NCBI GenBank assembly: GCA_963833195.1 | Contig: CAWHXF010000027.1 | Coordinates: forward strand, 2,790,001-2,854,000 | Direction: 5' to 3' | Source: Granulosicoccus sp963833195 | Lineage (GTDB): Bacteria; Pseudomonadota; Gammaproteobacteria; Granulosicoccales; Granulosicoccaceae | DNA: 64,000 nt | Part shown: positions 33,512 to 41,633 of the stretch, in pieces | Layout of the letters: the number at the start of each line of letters is the position of its first letter | Position numbering within the stretch: the stretch's first letter is position 1 | Position numbers and translations under genes: made by a program | The notes under the pieces: generated by a model | Seen by the model: the letters and a program-made list of their open reading frames with translations, nothing else | Databases searched by the model: none | Told to the model about the DNA's origin: nothing

Positions 33512-33540
33512 TTGCGCGCGGCGGGCGCTCTTGCTACCCT
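33512..33540 (+). promoter_or_regulatory. Promoter of rpmB-rpmG
   Basis: A -35-like TTGCGC (33512-33517) is followed after 17 bp by TACCCT (33535-33540) with an upstream TTGC that gives an extended -10. A similar TTGCTACCAT element precedes the ferredoxin gene. The leader to the rpmB ATG would be about 43 nt, with AGGTAA as ribosome site. Confidence 0.5.
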
Positions 33541-33589
33541 CCACCGGCTCGGCCCCGCCGAAACCGCACACGACAGGTAACCAGTTTCG

Positions 33590-33826
33590 ATGTCCAGAGT
33601 CTGCCAGGTCACCGGCAAGGGGCCCATCAGCGGCAACAACGTGTCGCACGCCAACAACCGCACGCGCCGCAGGTTCCTGCCGAACCTGCACGAGCACCGC
33701 TTCTGGGTCGCCTCCCAGAACCGCTTCGTGAAGCTGCGGCTGTCGTCGGCCGGCATGCGCCTGATCGACAAGCGCGGCATCGACGCCGTGCTCGCCGACA
33801 TGAAGGCGCGCGGCCAGAAGGTCTGA
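33590..33826 (+). CDS. rpmB: 50S ribosomal protein L28
   Basis: 78 residues, the usual L28 length. It starts MSRVCQVTGKGPISGNNVSH and contains RRRFLPNLHEHRFWV, characteristic of bacterial L28. It is a component of the large subunit near the E site and follows a recognisable promoter. rpmG lies 25 bp downstream in the classic rpmBG arrangement. Confidence 0.98.
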   Translation: MSRVCQVTGKGPISGNNVSHANNRTRRRFLPNLHEHRFWVASQNRFVKLRLSSAGMRLIDKRGIDAVLADMKARGQKV

Positions 33827-33851
33827 CCGTCCCGAACCAGGAACCACAGCC

Positions 33852-34007
33852 ATGCGCGACAAGATCAAGATGGTGTCGTCGGCCGGAACCGGCCACTTCT
33901 ACACCACCACCAAGAACAAGCGGACGATGACGGGCAAGCTCGAGATGCTCAAGTTCGATCCGAAGGTTCGCAAGCACGTCATGTACAAGGAAGCGAAGAT
34001 CAAGTGA
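33852..34007 (+). CDS. rpmG: 50S ribosomal protein L33
   Basis: 51 residues, reading MRDKIKMVSSAGTGHFYTTT, then KNKRTMTGKLEMLKFDPKVR and KHVMYKEAKIK. This is the Cys-free form of L33, so it does not bind zinc. It is the second gene of the rpmBG transcript and ends 37 nt before a strong intrinsic terminator. Confidence 0.97.
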   Translation: MRDKIKMVSSAGTGHFYTTTKNKRTMTGKLEMLKFDPKVRKHVMYKEAKIK

Positions 34008-34044
34008 GCCCGGGCGGCGCCCGCCGCCCGTTCGCACTTCCCGT

Positions 34045-34078
34045 GAAGACCCGGCCCCGCGTCGGGTCTTCGCGTTTT
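34045..34078 (+). terminator. Rho-independent terminator of rpmBG
   Basis: A perfect 9-bp stem (gaagacccg / cgggtcttc), a 9-nt loop and then gcgtttt. It is the clearest intrinsic terminator in the window. Confidence 0.88.
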
Positions 34079-34179
34079 CGGGGTCCGGAAAATCGGCTCG
34101 CGGCACTGAACTACACTCCGGTCGCCCGGTCGATGCGGGCTCACGCACGACGCCGGCACCTCTCCCCGGCCTGGAGCGC

Positions 34180-34953
34180 ATGCCCCCCACCCGCGACATC
34201 CTGCTCGAGGCCGACGGCCTGACGCGATTGCGCGCGCCCGCGCGGCGCGGCGCGGAGCCCGTGTACGCGGTGCGCGACGTGTCGTTCACGCTGGCCCGCG
34301 GCGAGGTGCTCGGCCTGCTGGGCCTGAACGGCGCGGGCAAGTCCACCACGCTGAACATGCTCGCCGGCACGCTGGTGCCCGATGCGGGCAGCGTCACCAT
34401 CGCGGGGCGTTCCATGAGCGCTGAGCCGCTCGAGGCCCGTGCGCGGCTCGGCTACCTGCCGGATCGACCGCCCGTCATCGACGAGATGCGCGTCGAGGGC
34501 TACCTGAAGCTCGCCGCCCGGCTGCGTCGGCTACCGAAGGCCGACGTCGCCGCGGCGGTCGCGGCAGCCATCGACGACTGCGGCCTGGGCGAGGTCGAGC
34601 GGCGCCGCATCGCCGGGCTGTCGAAGGGCTACCGGCAGCGCGTCGGCATCGCCCAGGCCATCGTGCACCGCCCTGACGTCGTGCTGCTGGACGAGCCCGG
34701 TAGCGGACTGGACCCACGCCAGAGCGAGGAGCTGCGGGCGCTCGTGCGCAAGCTCGGCGAGCGCTCCGCCGTGGTGTTCTCCACGCACCTGTTGTCCGAG
34801 GTGCGCAGCACCTGCGATCGCATCGGCGTCGTGCACGGCGGCGTGCTGGTGGCCGACGTCTCGGTCGACGACGAGGACGTCGAGGCGCTCTTCGCCCGTC
34901 TCGTCGGCTCGCCCGCGCCGGCGCCGACGGCGCACGCACGGAGCGTCGCGTGA
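34180..34953 (+). CDS. ABC transporter ATP-binding protein, GldA/CcmA type
   Basis: 257 residues with Walker A GLNGAGKST (about residue 50), signature LSKGYRQRVGIAQA, Walker B VVLLDEPGSGLDP and switch His in STHLL. The AGLSKGYRQRVGIAQA form is typical of the GldA/NosF/CcmA subfamily (ABC-2 exporters). It powers the adjacent permease and accessory proteins. Its stop overlaps the GTG of the permease by 4 bp. In Bacteroidetes such sets serve gliding; in proteobacteria the transported substrate is not known. Confidence 0.92.
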   Translation: MPPTRDILLEADGLTRLRAPARRGAEPVYAVRDVSFTLARGEVLGLLGLNGAGKSTTLNMLAGTLVPDAGSVTIAGRSMSAEPLEARARLGYLPDRPPVIDEMRVEGYLKLAARLRRLPKADVAAAVAAAIDDCGLGEVERRRIAGLSKGYRQRVGIAQAIVHRPDVVLLDEPGSGLDPRQSEELRALVRKLGERSAVVFSTHLLSEVRSTCDRIGVVHGGVLVADVSVDDEDVEALFARLVGSPAPAPTAHARSVA

Positions 34954-35705
34954 CCGCTCTGATCGCGCGCCACGAGCTGAAGCGGCTCGCGGGCTCGGCC
35001 CAGAGCTGGGTCGTGGCCGCGGTGCTCGCCGCGCTTGCGGGCTGGCTGTTCCTGAGCCGGTTGGAGAGCTGGATGGCGGTGCAGGACGAGATCCGTCTGC
35101 AGGATCACGCGCCGGGGCTCGCGGGCTTTCTCGGCACGGGTTTCCTCGCGCCGCTGTCCATCGTGCTGTCGCTGGTGGCGCCGCTGTACGCCATGCGCGG
35201 CTTCGCGGAAGACCGGCGCGACGGCGTGTGGCCGTTGTGGCAGTCGTCGCCGGTGTCGGCCACGGCGCTGGTGCTGGGCCGCTACCTCGGCATCGCCGCG
35301 GTGCTGTGCGGCTTCGTGGCGCTGGGTGCGTTCATGGTGCTGCTGCTGTCGCCCTTCGTGGCGCTGGACCTGCCCACCGTGGCTTCCGGCACCGTCGGGT
35401 TGGCGCTGTGCACCCTCGCCGCCGGCGCGCTCGGGCTGTGGTGCTCGAGCCTCGTGCGCGCGCCGCTCGCGGGCGCGACGATCGCCATCGCCATCGTGCT
35501 GCTGGCCTGGCTGCTCGGCAGCGCGACCTTCGCGCAGCCGAGCCTGGCATCGCTCACCGCGCTGTCGCCCGGCACGCGCCTGTCCGGTTTCTTCCAGGGC
35601 ATCCCCGACACCGGCGACGCGGCGTACTTCCTGATCGCCATCGCGCTGTTCCTCGGCCTGACCGTCATCCGCCTGGACGCGCTGCGTCACGCGGGCGAGC
35701 GCTGA
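34950..35705 (+). CDS. ABC-2 type permease, GldF-like
   Basis: 251 residues from GTG 34950 with six membrane helices. The N-terminus reads LIARHELKRLAGSAQSW, the ABC-2 permease opening, and helix 2 is followed by MRGFAEDRRDGVWPLWQSSPV, the conserved cytoplasmic coupling stretch (ERRxGT-like). It should form the membrane channel for the upstream ATPase. The GldG-like gene follows after 27 bp. Confidence 0.88.
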   Translation: MTALIARHELKRLAGSAQSWVVAAVLAALAGWLFLSRLESWMAVQDEIRLQDHAPGLAGFLGTGFLAPLSIVLSLVAPLYAMRGFAEDRRDGVWPLWQSSPVSATALVLGRYLGIAAVLCGFVALGAFMVLLLSPFVALDLPTVASGTVGLALCTLAAGALGLWCSSLVRAPLAGATIAIAIVLLAWLLGSATFAQPSLASLTALSPGTRLSGFFQGIPDTGDAAYFLIAIALFLGLTVIRLDALRHAGER

Positions 35706-35732
35706 CGCGCACCGGACGAACGGGGGACGGAC

Positions 35733-37118
35733 TTGCAACGCACTCGCACGCATATCGCGCTCTCGGGCGTCGCCGTGGCCGTGGCGTTGGCGGCCGGCTG
35801 GCTGACGACGCGCCATTCGACGTCGGTGGACCTGACCGCCAACGCGCGCCACAGCCTCACGCCCGGCACCGTCGCGGCGCTGGAGGCACTCGAGGTACCG
35901 GTCTCCATCGTCGCGGTGCTGGGTCCCGATCCCGCCACGCGCGAGGCGGTGACGCTGCTCGTGGATCGCTATCGCGCGCGCGCGCCGGAGATCACGCTCG
36001 AGTTCGTGGACCCCGAAGCCGACCCGGCCCGTGCGCGCGAGCTGAACGCGGCCCCCGGCGGCGAGCTGATCCTGACGGGCGGCGGGCGCGAGCGACGTCT
36101 CGGCCGGCTCGACGAGCGGAGCCTGACGGGCGCGCTGCGCCAGATCGGTCGCGATGGCGAACGCAGCATCGCCTTCGTGACGGGGCACGGCGAACGTCTT
36201 CCTTCGGGCACGGGAAACGACGACTGGGGCCTGGCGGGCGAGCGCCTGGCGGCACTGGGACTGGTGCCGCGCGAGCTGTCGTTCGTGACCGAGCCGCGCG
36301 TGCCGGCCGACGTCGACGTGCTGGTCGTCGCGGCCCCGACCGAGTCCTGGTTCCCCGGCGAGGTGGCGGGCCTCGTGGAGCACGTGCGGGCGGGCGGCAA
36401 CCTGCTGTGGCTGATCGAGACTCCGGTCGCCGAGCCCGGGGACGTCGAGGCGCCCGCGCTCGCGGCCGCCGTGACACGTCCCGCCCACGACGGGCTCGAC
36501 GCGCTCGCCACGGAGCTCGGCGTCGCCACCTTGCCCGGACGCGTCATCGACGCCGCCAGTCAGGGAATGGTCGGGGACGCCGCGGACTTCGTCGTGCTGT
36601 CGGCCCTGCCCCGCCATCCGGTGAATGCGGCGCTCGCGAGCCCGGTGTTGCTGCCGCAGGCGCGCGCGCTCGCCGTCACCCCGCTGGCCGGTCAGGACAC
36701 GCTCGCTCTGCTGGCCACGCCCCAAGCCTCTTGGACCGAGACGGGCGAGCTGGAGGGCGCCGTCGGCTTCGACGAGGACACCGCCGAGGTCGCGGGACCG
36801 CTGGTACTGGGCGCGACCATCGAGCGCGACCGCGGCCCGAACGCCGCCCCGCAGCGCATCGCCGTGATCGGCGACGCCGACTTCGGCGCGTCGCGCTACC
36901 TCGGCAACGGCGCGAACGCGGCGCTGGTGGAAGGCCTGCTGACCTGGCTCGCGGGCGACGACGAGGCGCTGGCCTTCGTCACCGCGCCCGCCCCGGACGC
37001 GGAGCTCGTGCTCGGCACGCGCGGCATCGTGACGCTGAGCGCGGTGTGGCTGGCGGGCGTGCCGCTGACGCTGCTGCTCGTGGCGCTCGGCGTCGCGTCG
37101 CGTCGCCGACGCGACTGA
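35733..37118 (+). CDS. GldG-like ABC-transporter accessory protein
   Basis: 461 residues from a TTG at 35733, preceded by GGGGGA. One N-terminal helix (about 8-25) and one near the C-terminus (about 432-455) flank a large extracytoplasmic domain. The start of this domain (STSVDLTANARHSLTPGTVAALEAL) and the VTGHGERLP segment (about 150) match the GldG/ABC-type uncharacterised family PF09822. GldG-like proteins associate with the GldAF ABC pair. The downstream DUF4340-like gene begins 6 bp later. Confidence 0.85.
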   Translation: MQRTRTHIALSGVAVAVALAAGWLTTRHSTSVDLTANARHSLTPGTVAALEALEVPVSIVAVLGPDPATREAVTLLVDRYRARAPEITLEFVDPEADPARARELNAAPGGELILTGGGRERRLGRLDERSLTGALRQIGRDGERSIAFVTGHGERLPSGTGNDDWGLAGERLAALGLVPRELSFVTEPRVPADVDVLVVAAPTESWFPGEVAGLVEHVRAGGNLLWLIETPVAEPGDVEAPALAAAVTRPAHDGLDALATELGVATLPGRVIDAASQGMVGDAADFVVLSALPRHPVNAALASPVLLPQARALAVTPLAGQDTLALLATPQASWTETGELEGAVGFDEDTAEVAGPLVLGATIERDRGPNAAPQRIAVIGDADFGASRYLGNGANAALVEGLLTWLAGDDEALAFVTAPAPDAELVLGTRGIVTLSAVWLAGVPLTLLLVALGVASRRRRD

Positions 37119-37123
37119 AGGGC

Positions 37124-37894
37124 GTGCCGCGCCCCTCGCTCGCCGCGCGCCGGCGCCGCGCGTTGCTGGCGGGCACCGCGACGCTGGCTGCGCTGCTGAT
37201 CGGCATCGGCGCGAGCGTCGTCGTCGACCGGCGCACGGCGGCCGAGCTGGACGTGCCGCTGGTGCCCGAACCGCCCTCCCGCATCGTCATCGCGCGACCC
37301 GGCTTCGCCGACATCGTTCTGGTGCACGGCGACGAGGACGCCTGGCGCATCGAGGCGCCCTGCTCGCTCGCCGCCTCGAGCGCGCGCGTCGCGCCGCTGC
37401 TCGAAGCGCTCGAGGCGGCGCGCGCCGCCCGCGATGCCGCGGACGTCGATCTCGCGGGCGCGGGCCTGATGCCGCCGGTCGCGACGCTCACCGTCGACGA
37501 GCGCACCCTGGACATCGGCGGCCCGGACCTGTCGGGCGCGCGGCGCTACCTGCTGGCGGGCGACGCCGTTGGCTTCGCGCCGGAGTGGCTCGGCTCGCTG
37601 GTGGGGGGCGGCATGACGGCGTTCGCAGGGCCCGGGGTCGTGGACGGGATCGTCCACGTCGTGGACGGCGAGCCTGGTCTGGCCAACGCGTGGTCGGCGC
37701 TGGGGGCAGTGCAGACCGTGGAGTGGCCGGTGGCGGACATGCCCGCGGTCCTCGGGGAACGACGCGTGACCCTGGAGCTGAAGGATGGACGCGAGGTCGA
37801 GCTCGACATCACGAGCACGGCGGCGTGGCACGCGATCCGCACCGAGGGGGCGGCGTGCGCCCGGATCGTCGGGGTTGGCGACTTGCCGGGATAG
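37124..37894 (+). CDS. DUF4340-like protein of Gld-type ABC cluster
   Basis: 256 residues from GTG 37124. The N-terminal helix (about 15-35, ALLAGTATLAALLIGIGASV) anchors an exported domain containing EPPSRIVIARPGFADIVLV and a Trp-rich WRIEAPCSLAASSARVAPLLEAL. DUF4340 proteins usually follow gldG-like genes in this way and this pattern matches, though I infer the family partly from context. AAGGG lies almost against the start, so the start site is uncertain. Confidence 0.75.
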   Translation: MPRPSLAARRRRALLAGTATLAALLIGIGASVVVDRRTAAELDVPLVPEPPSRIVIARPGFADIVLVHGDEDAWRIEAPCSLAASSARVAPLLEALEAARAARDAADVDLAGAGLMPPVATLTVDERTLDIGGPDLSGARRYLLAGDAVGFAPEWLGSLVGGGMTAFAGPGVVDGIVHVVDGEPGLANAWSALGAVQTVEWPVADMPAVLGERRVTLELKDGREVELDITSTAAWHAIRTEGAACARIVGVGDLPG

Positions 37895-37983
37895 GCTTGC
37901 CGGCGCATCGCCGCCGCCATGAGGTTGCACGATGCGGTCGCCGCGGGCACCGTGATGGACGACGTGGTCCGGTTCGGCAACCG

Positions 37984-38484
37984 ATGATGACGCACGATGC
38001 GGAGACCGGACCGGTGAGCGAGGCCATCGTTCGCACGGTCGGGCACTACCTGGAGCGTGTCGAACACCTGATCGACGTGCTGGAACGGCAGGAACGGCCC
38101 GACGACGTGCTGGCCATCCGGCTCGCGCCCGACATGTTCGACACGGGCTTCAACTTCGCCATCGCCATCCAGTTCGGCGCCCGCGCGCTGTGCCCTCCGG
38201 CCGGCCTGCCGGTCCCCGCCATTCCCGAGCGGTTCACCTGCGAGACGCTGCGCGCCTTGCGGAACGAGGTCGCCGCCGCGACGGCTTCCATCGACGCACG
38301 GGACCTGACGCGTCGCGTCGATCACCGTGCGGGAGAGGCCGAGCTTTCACAGGCACCGGCCGACTACGTGTCCCGCTTCGCGCTGCCCAACATGATCTTC
38401 CACCTGACCCTCGCGTACGCGGGCCTGCGCCAGGGCGGCGTGCCGGTCGGGAAGGCCGACTTCGACGGATTGCATCGGTACTGA
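37984..38484 (+). CDS. DUF1993 family protein
   Basis: 166 residues from ATG 37984. The sequence LAPDMFDTGFNFAIAIQFGARALCPPAG and a C-terminal FALPNMIFHLTLAYAGLRQGGVPVGKADFDG match DUF1993, a four-helix DinB-like fold of unknown function. Its surroundings give no role. A 22-codon open frame immediately upstream (37919-37987) overlaps the start and is probably not a gene. Confidence 0.85.
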   Translation: MMTHDAETGPVSEAIVRTVGHYLERVEHLIDVLERQERPDDVLAIRLAPDMFDTGFNFAIAIQFGARALCPPAGLPVPAIPERFTCETLRALRNEVAAATASIDARDLTRRVDHRAGEAELSQAPADYVSRFALPNMIFHLTLAYAGLRQGGVPVGKADFDGLHRY

Positions 38485-38509
38485 GCTTCCGCGCCGCGGC
38501 GACGAACCC

Positions 38510-38515
38510 CATACT
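38510..38515 (+). promoter_or_regulatory. -10 box CATACT, 6 nt from mutM start
   Basis: CATACT ends 6 nt before the mutM ATG with no Shine-Dalgarno between. Transcription would start on or next to the ATG. A weak TTCCGC lies 17 bp upstream as a possible -35. Confidence 0.4.
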
Positions 38516-38521
38516 CGCCCG

Positions 38522-39334
38522 ATGCCCGAGCTCCCCGAGGTCGAGACCACCCGCCGCGGCGTCGAGCCTCACCTGCTCGGCCGAACCGTGAGCGAGCTGC
38601 GCGTGCACGAACCACGGCTGCGCTGGCCCGTGCCGGACGCGGTGCAAGCGCTGACGGGGGCGACGGTATCGGGCGTGCGCCGGCGCGCGAAGTACCTGCT
38701 GATAGACGTGTCGACAGGCAGCGCCATCGTGCACCTGGGCATGTCCGGCAGCCTGCGCCTCGCCGCGCCCGACGAGCCGCGCCGCAAGCACGATCACGTG
38801 GAGCTCGTCGTCGACTCGGGGGCGACGTTGCGCTATCACGACCCGCGCCGCTTCGGCTGCTGGCTGTGGCAGGACGCCGGGGCGCCGCCGCACGCGCTGC
38901 TCGCGACGCTCGGGCCCGAACCGCTGTCCGACGATTTCGACGGCGAGACGCTCTTCGCCGCCACGCGGAAGAAGAGCGTCGCCATCAAGGTGCTGATCAT
39001 GAACGCGCACGTCGTCGTGGGCGTGGGGAACATCTACGCCAGCGAGGCGCTCTTCATGGCGGGCATCCGCCCCGGACGCGCGGCGAAGCGGATCACGCGC
39101 GCCGAGGCGTGGCGGCTCGCCGACGCGATCAAGGCCGTGCTGACGCGCTCCATCGTGCAGGGCGGCACCACGTTGCGCGACTTCGTGGGCGGGGACGGCG
39201 CGCCCGGCTACTTCGCGCAGCAGTTGTACGTGTACGGACGCGGGGGCGAGGCGTGCCGGCAGTGCGGCGGCATCGTCGGTCAGCGCGTGCTCGGTCAGCG
39301 CTCGACGTTCTGGTGTGCGAACTGTCAGCGATGA
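38522..39334 (+). CDS. mutM: Formamidopyrimidine-DNA glycosylase
   Basis: 270 residues, starting MPELPEVETTRRGV, where Pro1 (after Met removal) and Glu2 are catalytic, with RRRAKYLL holding the conserved Lys. A C-terminal zinc finger reads CRQCGG and later CANCQR. The enzyme removes 8-oxoguanine and ring-opened purines. The ATG lies 6 nt from a CATACT box. Its end overlaps the possible GTG start of the FitA-like antitoxin. Confidence 0.97.
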   Translation: MPELPEVETTRRGVEPHLLGRTVSELRVHEPRLRWPVPDAVQALTGATVSGVRRRAKYLLIDVSTGSAIVHLGMSGSLRLAAPDEPRRKHDHVELVVDSGATLRYHDPRRFGCWLWQDAGAPPHALLATLGPEPLSDDFDGETLFAATRKKSVAIKVLIMNAHVVVGVGNIYASEALFMAGIRPGRAAKRITRAEAWRLADAIKAVLTRSIVQGGTTLRDFVGGDGAPGYFAQQLYVYGRGGEACRQCGGIVGQRVLGQRSTFWCANCQR

Positions 39335-39599
39335 AGGGTCGGCGACGTCTCACGGAACGCCGTCGAGCGAGGCGGGAGCCACGGCCTTCCGGGCCGCCCG
39401 CAATGGTCGCTCGATGGAGGACGAGGCTCGGGTGATCCTCCGTGACGTGGTGAAACCCGTGACCAGAGATATCGACGCTATCCTGGCGAGAGTGCGCGCA
39501 CCTCTCGCGGAAATCGGCTTCGTCGAATTCGAACTTCCGGCTCGGGACGGAATCAGCGAACCGCCCGACTTTTCCGGACATGACGACCGCCTTCGGTGA
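39315..39599 (+). CDS. FitA-like antitoxin with degenerate N-terminus
   Basis: Up to 94 residues. The middle reads FRAARNGRSMEDEARVILRD, the conserved core after the ribbon-helix-helix domain of FitA-type antitoxins. The expected first strand (typically TIRNLP-like) is replaced by an unrelated TSHGTPSSEAGAT of the same length. There is no ATG in the proper place: either a GTG at 39315 inside mutM or an internal ATG at 39415 must be used. DNA binding may therefore be impaired. The C-terminus, with PARDGISEPPDFSG, looks intact and would still wrap the toxin. The stop overlaps the toxin GTG by 4 bp. Confidence 0.6.
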   Translation: MRTVSDEGSATSHGTPSSEAGATAFRAARNGRSMEDEARVILRDVVKPVTRDIDAILARVRAPLAEIGFVEFELPARDGISEPPDFSGHDDRLR

Positions 39600-40027
39600 T
39601 CGTGCTCGACACGAACGTGCTGTCGGAGTTGCTGAAACCACACCCGGAGCCTGCAGTGATCGACTGGATGCGCGCCGTGGCGCACCGGGAACCTCGCACG
39701 ACGAGCATCACGCGAGCGGAGCTGCTGTTCGAAGCCCGCATCCTGCCTGAACGAAAACGACGCCGGACCCTGGAAACGGCGATCGATTCCCTGCTGACGG
39801 ATCTGTTTCCGAGCGGCGTGCTGCCGTTCGACGATCGCGCCGCGGACACGTTCGCGGACATCGCAGCGAGTCGCCGCGCCGCTGGCAGGCCGATCGGCGA
39901 CCTCGACGCGCAGATCGCGTCCATCGCTCGCGCGACCAACGCCACCGTGGCGACGCGCAACGCACCGGACTTCGAGCTATGCGGCATCGACCTGGATGAC
40001 CCGTGGCTCCATCCCGAGGACGCATGA
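39596..40027 (+). CDS. PIN-domain toxin, FitB/VapC family
   Basis: 143 residues from GTG 39596. The PIN metal-binding acids are present: VLDTNVLSELL at the N-terminus, a Glu in TRAELLFEA, DDRAADTFADIAA, and a final GDLDAQIASIA plus ATRNAPDFELCGI. All four acidic positions appear intact, so the ribonuclease should be active unless restrained. The GTG is in a GTGA overlap with the upstream antitoxin, the normal order for FitAB/VapBC. Confidence 0.9.
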   Translation: MIVLDTNVLSELLKPHPEPAVIDWMRAVAHREPRTTSITRAELLFEARILPERKRRRTLETAIDSLLTDLFPSGVLPFDDRAADTFADIAASRRAAGRPIGDLDAQIASIARATNATVATRNAPDFELCGIDLDDPWLHPEDA

Positions 40028-40057
40028 CGCCGAAGCAACACTCGCGGTGCGCCGATC

Positions 40058-40321
40058 TCAGCGCCCCGGCCCCGCGGCCTTCATCAACCCCTCGTACTTC
40101 AACCGAAGCTGGCCCTCGCTCTCGGTGTGCTCCGGGTCCACGTGGATGCACTCCACGGGACACACCACGACGCACTGCGACTCGTCGAAGTGGCCGATGC
40201 ACTCGGTGCACAGGTGCGGATGGATCTCGTAGATCTCCTCGCCCTGGTAGATGGCGTTGTTCGGGCACTCCGGCTCGCACACGTCGCAGTTGATGCACTC
40301 GTCGGTGATCAGTAGCGCCAC
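40058..40321 (-). CDS. 2[4Fe-4S] ferredoxin, YfhL type
   Basis: 87 residues. First cluster CINCDVCEPECPNNAI and second CTECIGHFDESQCVVVCPVECI with an eight-residue insertion between the second and third Cys, the signature of YfhL/Alvin-type ferredoxins. Such proteins have very low redox potentials and serve cytoplasmic electron transfer. ATG at 40321 follows coaD by 2 bp on the same strand, a common gammaproteobacterial pairing. Confidence 0.95.
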   Translation of the reverse strand: MALLITDECINCDVCEPECPNNAIYQGEEIYEIHPHLCTECIGHFDESQCVVVCPVECIHVDPEHTESEGQLRLKYEGLMKAAGPGR

Positions 40322-40323
40322 GC

Positions 40324-40863
40324 TCAGTCTCCTCCCACCAGCCTGTCGGTGCTCTTGCCGGGTCGGGGCGCACCGTCGCCTCCGCGTCCGAACTTGGTGT
40401 CGAACGCCTCCACCACCAGAGGGTGCACGAAGTCGGTGACGTCGCCGTTCAGGCGCGCCACCTCGCGCACGATGCTGGACGACAGGAAGGTGTACTCCTG
40501 CGAGGCCGAGATGAACACCGTCTCGACGTCCGGCGACAGGTGGCGGTTGACCGCGGCGATCTGCACCTCGAACTCGAAGTCCGAGATCGCGCGCAGCCCG
40601 CGCACGATGACCTGGCTGCCGAGCTCGTGCGCGAAGTCCATGAGCAACCCGTCGAAGGGGCGCACGGTGACGTTCTCCATGGAGTCGGTGATGCGCCGCG
40701 CCATGTCCACGCGCTCCTCCAGCGTGAAGAGCGGGCGCTTGTTGTCGCTCGCCGCGACGGCGACGACGACCGCATCGAACATGCGCGAGGCACGTTCGGC
40801 GACGTCGATGTGTCCGATGGTCATCGGGTCGAAGGTGCCCGGATAGATCGCCGTGACCTGCAT
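40324..40863 (-). CDS. coaD: Phosphopantetheine adenylyltransferase
   Basis: 179 residues. The nucleotidyl-transfer motif GTFDPMTIGHIDVAERA (TxGH) is near the N-terminus, and VRGLRAISDFEFEVQIA and SQEYTFLSSSIVREVA are the conserved substrate-binding stretches. It makes dephospho-CoA from 4'-phosphopantetheine and ATP. The last 20 residues form a flexible Gly/Arg-rich tail. The gene follows rsmD by 32 bp on the minus strand, so rsmD-coaD-ferredoxin is a likely operon. Confidence 0.97.
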   Translation of the reverse strand: MQVTAIYPGTFDPMTIGHIDVAERASRMFDAVVVAVAASDNKRPLFTLEERVDMARRITDSMENVTVRPFDGLLMDFAHELGSQVIVRGLRAISDFEFEVQIAAVNRHLSPDVETVFISASQEYTFLSSSIVREVARLNGDVTDFVHPLVVEAFDTKFGRGGDGAPRPGKSTDRLVGGD

Positions 40864-40895
40864 CTACTGAACCGTCCCGTCGAAGCCGTGCCCCG

Positions 40896-41537
40896 TCATG
40901 GTGCCACGTCGGCCGCCCCGCCGCCCTCGAAGAGGAGCAACGATGCGACCACGTCCCCGAATCGCTTCTGCCTGAGCGTGCGGTAACCCGGCGGCGGCTC
41001 GAAGCCCGACGCTTCGCGCGCGGTCATCTCGACGTGGACACGGCCCTCGGGGACCAGGTTGCCGCCGGCCAGCCGCGCGAGCACCGGTGCCTGCAGCCCG
41101 GCATCGAACGGCGGATCGACGAACGCGATGTCGTACGGTCCGGGCCGCGCCTCCAGTGCCGCCGCCCAGTCGCCGCGCACGAGCGTCACCGCGTCGGCGG
41201 CGCCGAGCGCGCCGAGGCTGCCCGTCAGCACGTCCAGCACGGCGGGCTCGCGCTCCACCAGGATGACGTCGGTGGCGCCGCGCGAGGCCGCCTCGAGTCC
41301 GAGCGCACCGGAGCCCGCGAACAGATCGATGCAGCGCGCGCCGACGAGCGAAGGGCCTAGCCACGCGAACAGCGTCTCCCGAAGCCGATCGGGCGACGGG
41401 CGCAGGCCCGGCGAGTCGGGTACCGGCAGGTGTCGTCCGCGCCAGCGTCCGGCCACGATGCGCACGCTGCCCATCGCGCCTGTGCGCCCCCCGCGGCGCG
41501 GCGCGGCGCCGGTCCTCGGACCGCGTCCGGCGCTCAT
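40896..41537 (-). CDS. rsmD: 16S rRNA (guanine966-N2)-methyltransferase
   Basis: 213 residues. After a Gly/Arg-rich 20-residue lead come MGSVRIVAGRWRGRHLPVP and RPSPDRLRETLFAWL, the RsmD opening; the SAM site is CIDLFAGSGALGLEAAS and the catalytic tetrad is DPPF (IAFVDPPFD). It methylates G966 of 16S rRNA. A start at the internal MGSVRIV (about 41474) is equally plausible because the lead is not conserved. It is divergent from ftsY, with about 95 bp between. Confidence 0.94.
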   Translation of the reverse strand: MSAGRGPRTGAAPRRGGRTGAMGSVRIVAGRWRGRHLPVPDSPGLRPSPDRLRETLFAWLGPSLVGARCIDLFAGSGALGLEAASRGATDVILVEREPAVLDVLTGSLGALGAADAVTLVRGDWAAALEARPGPYDIAFVDPPFDAGLQAPVLARLAGGNLVPEGRVHVEMTAREASGFEPPPGYRTLRQKRFGDVVASLLLFEGGGAADVAP

Positions 41538-41633
41538 GGGAAACCGCGCCCGGCGGCGCACGGACGGGCGTCGGCGCGGTGATAGCATCGCCGGCTCGCG
41601 ACGTTCACGGTCGCGCGCCAGCGTGTGGAGCCG

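Noticed and set aside
37919..37987. 22-codon open frame (MRLHDAVAAGTVMDDVVRFGNR in two halves) before the DUF1993 gene
   Set aside because: It looks somewhat protein-like but overlaps the downstream start, has no ribosome site and matches nothing I recognise.
39336..39440. Alternative antitoxin frame MKGRRRLTERRRARRE
   Set aside because: It is out of register with the conserved FitA core and stops early.
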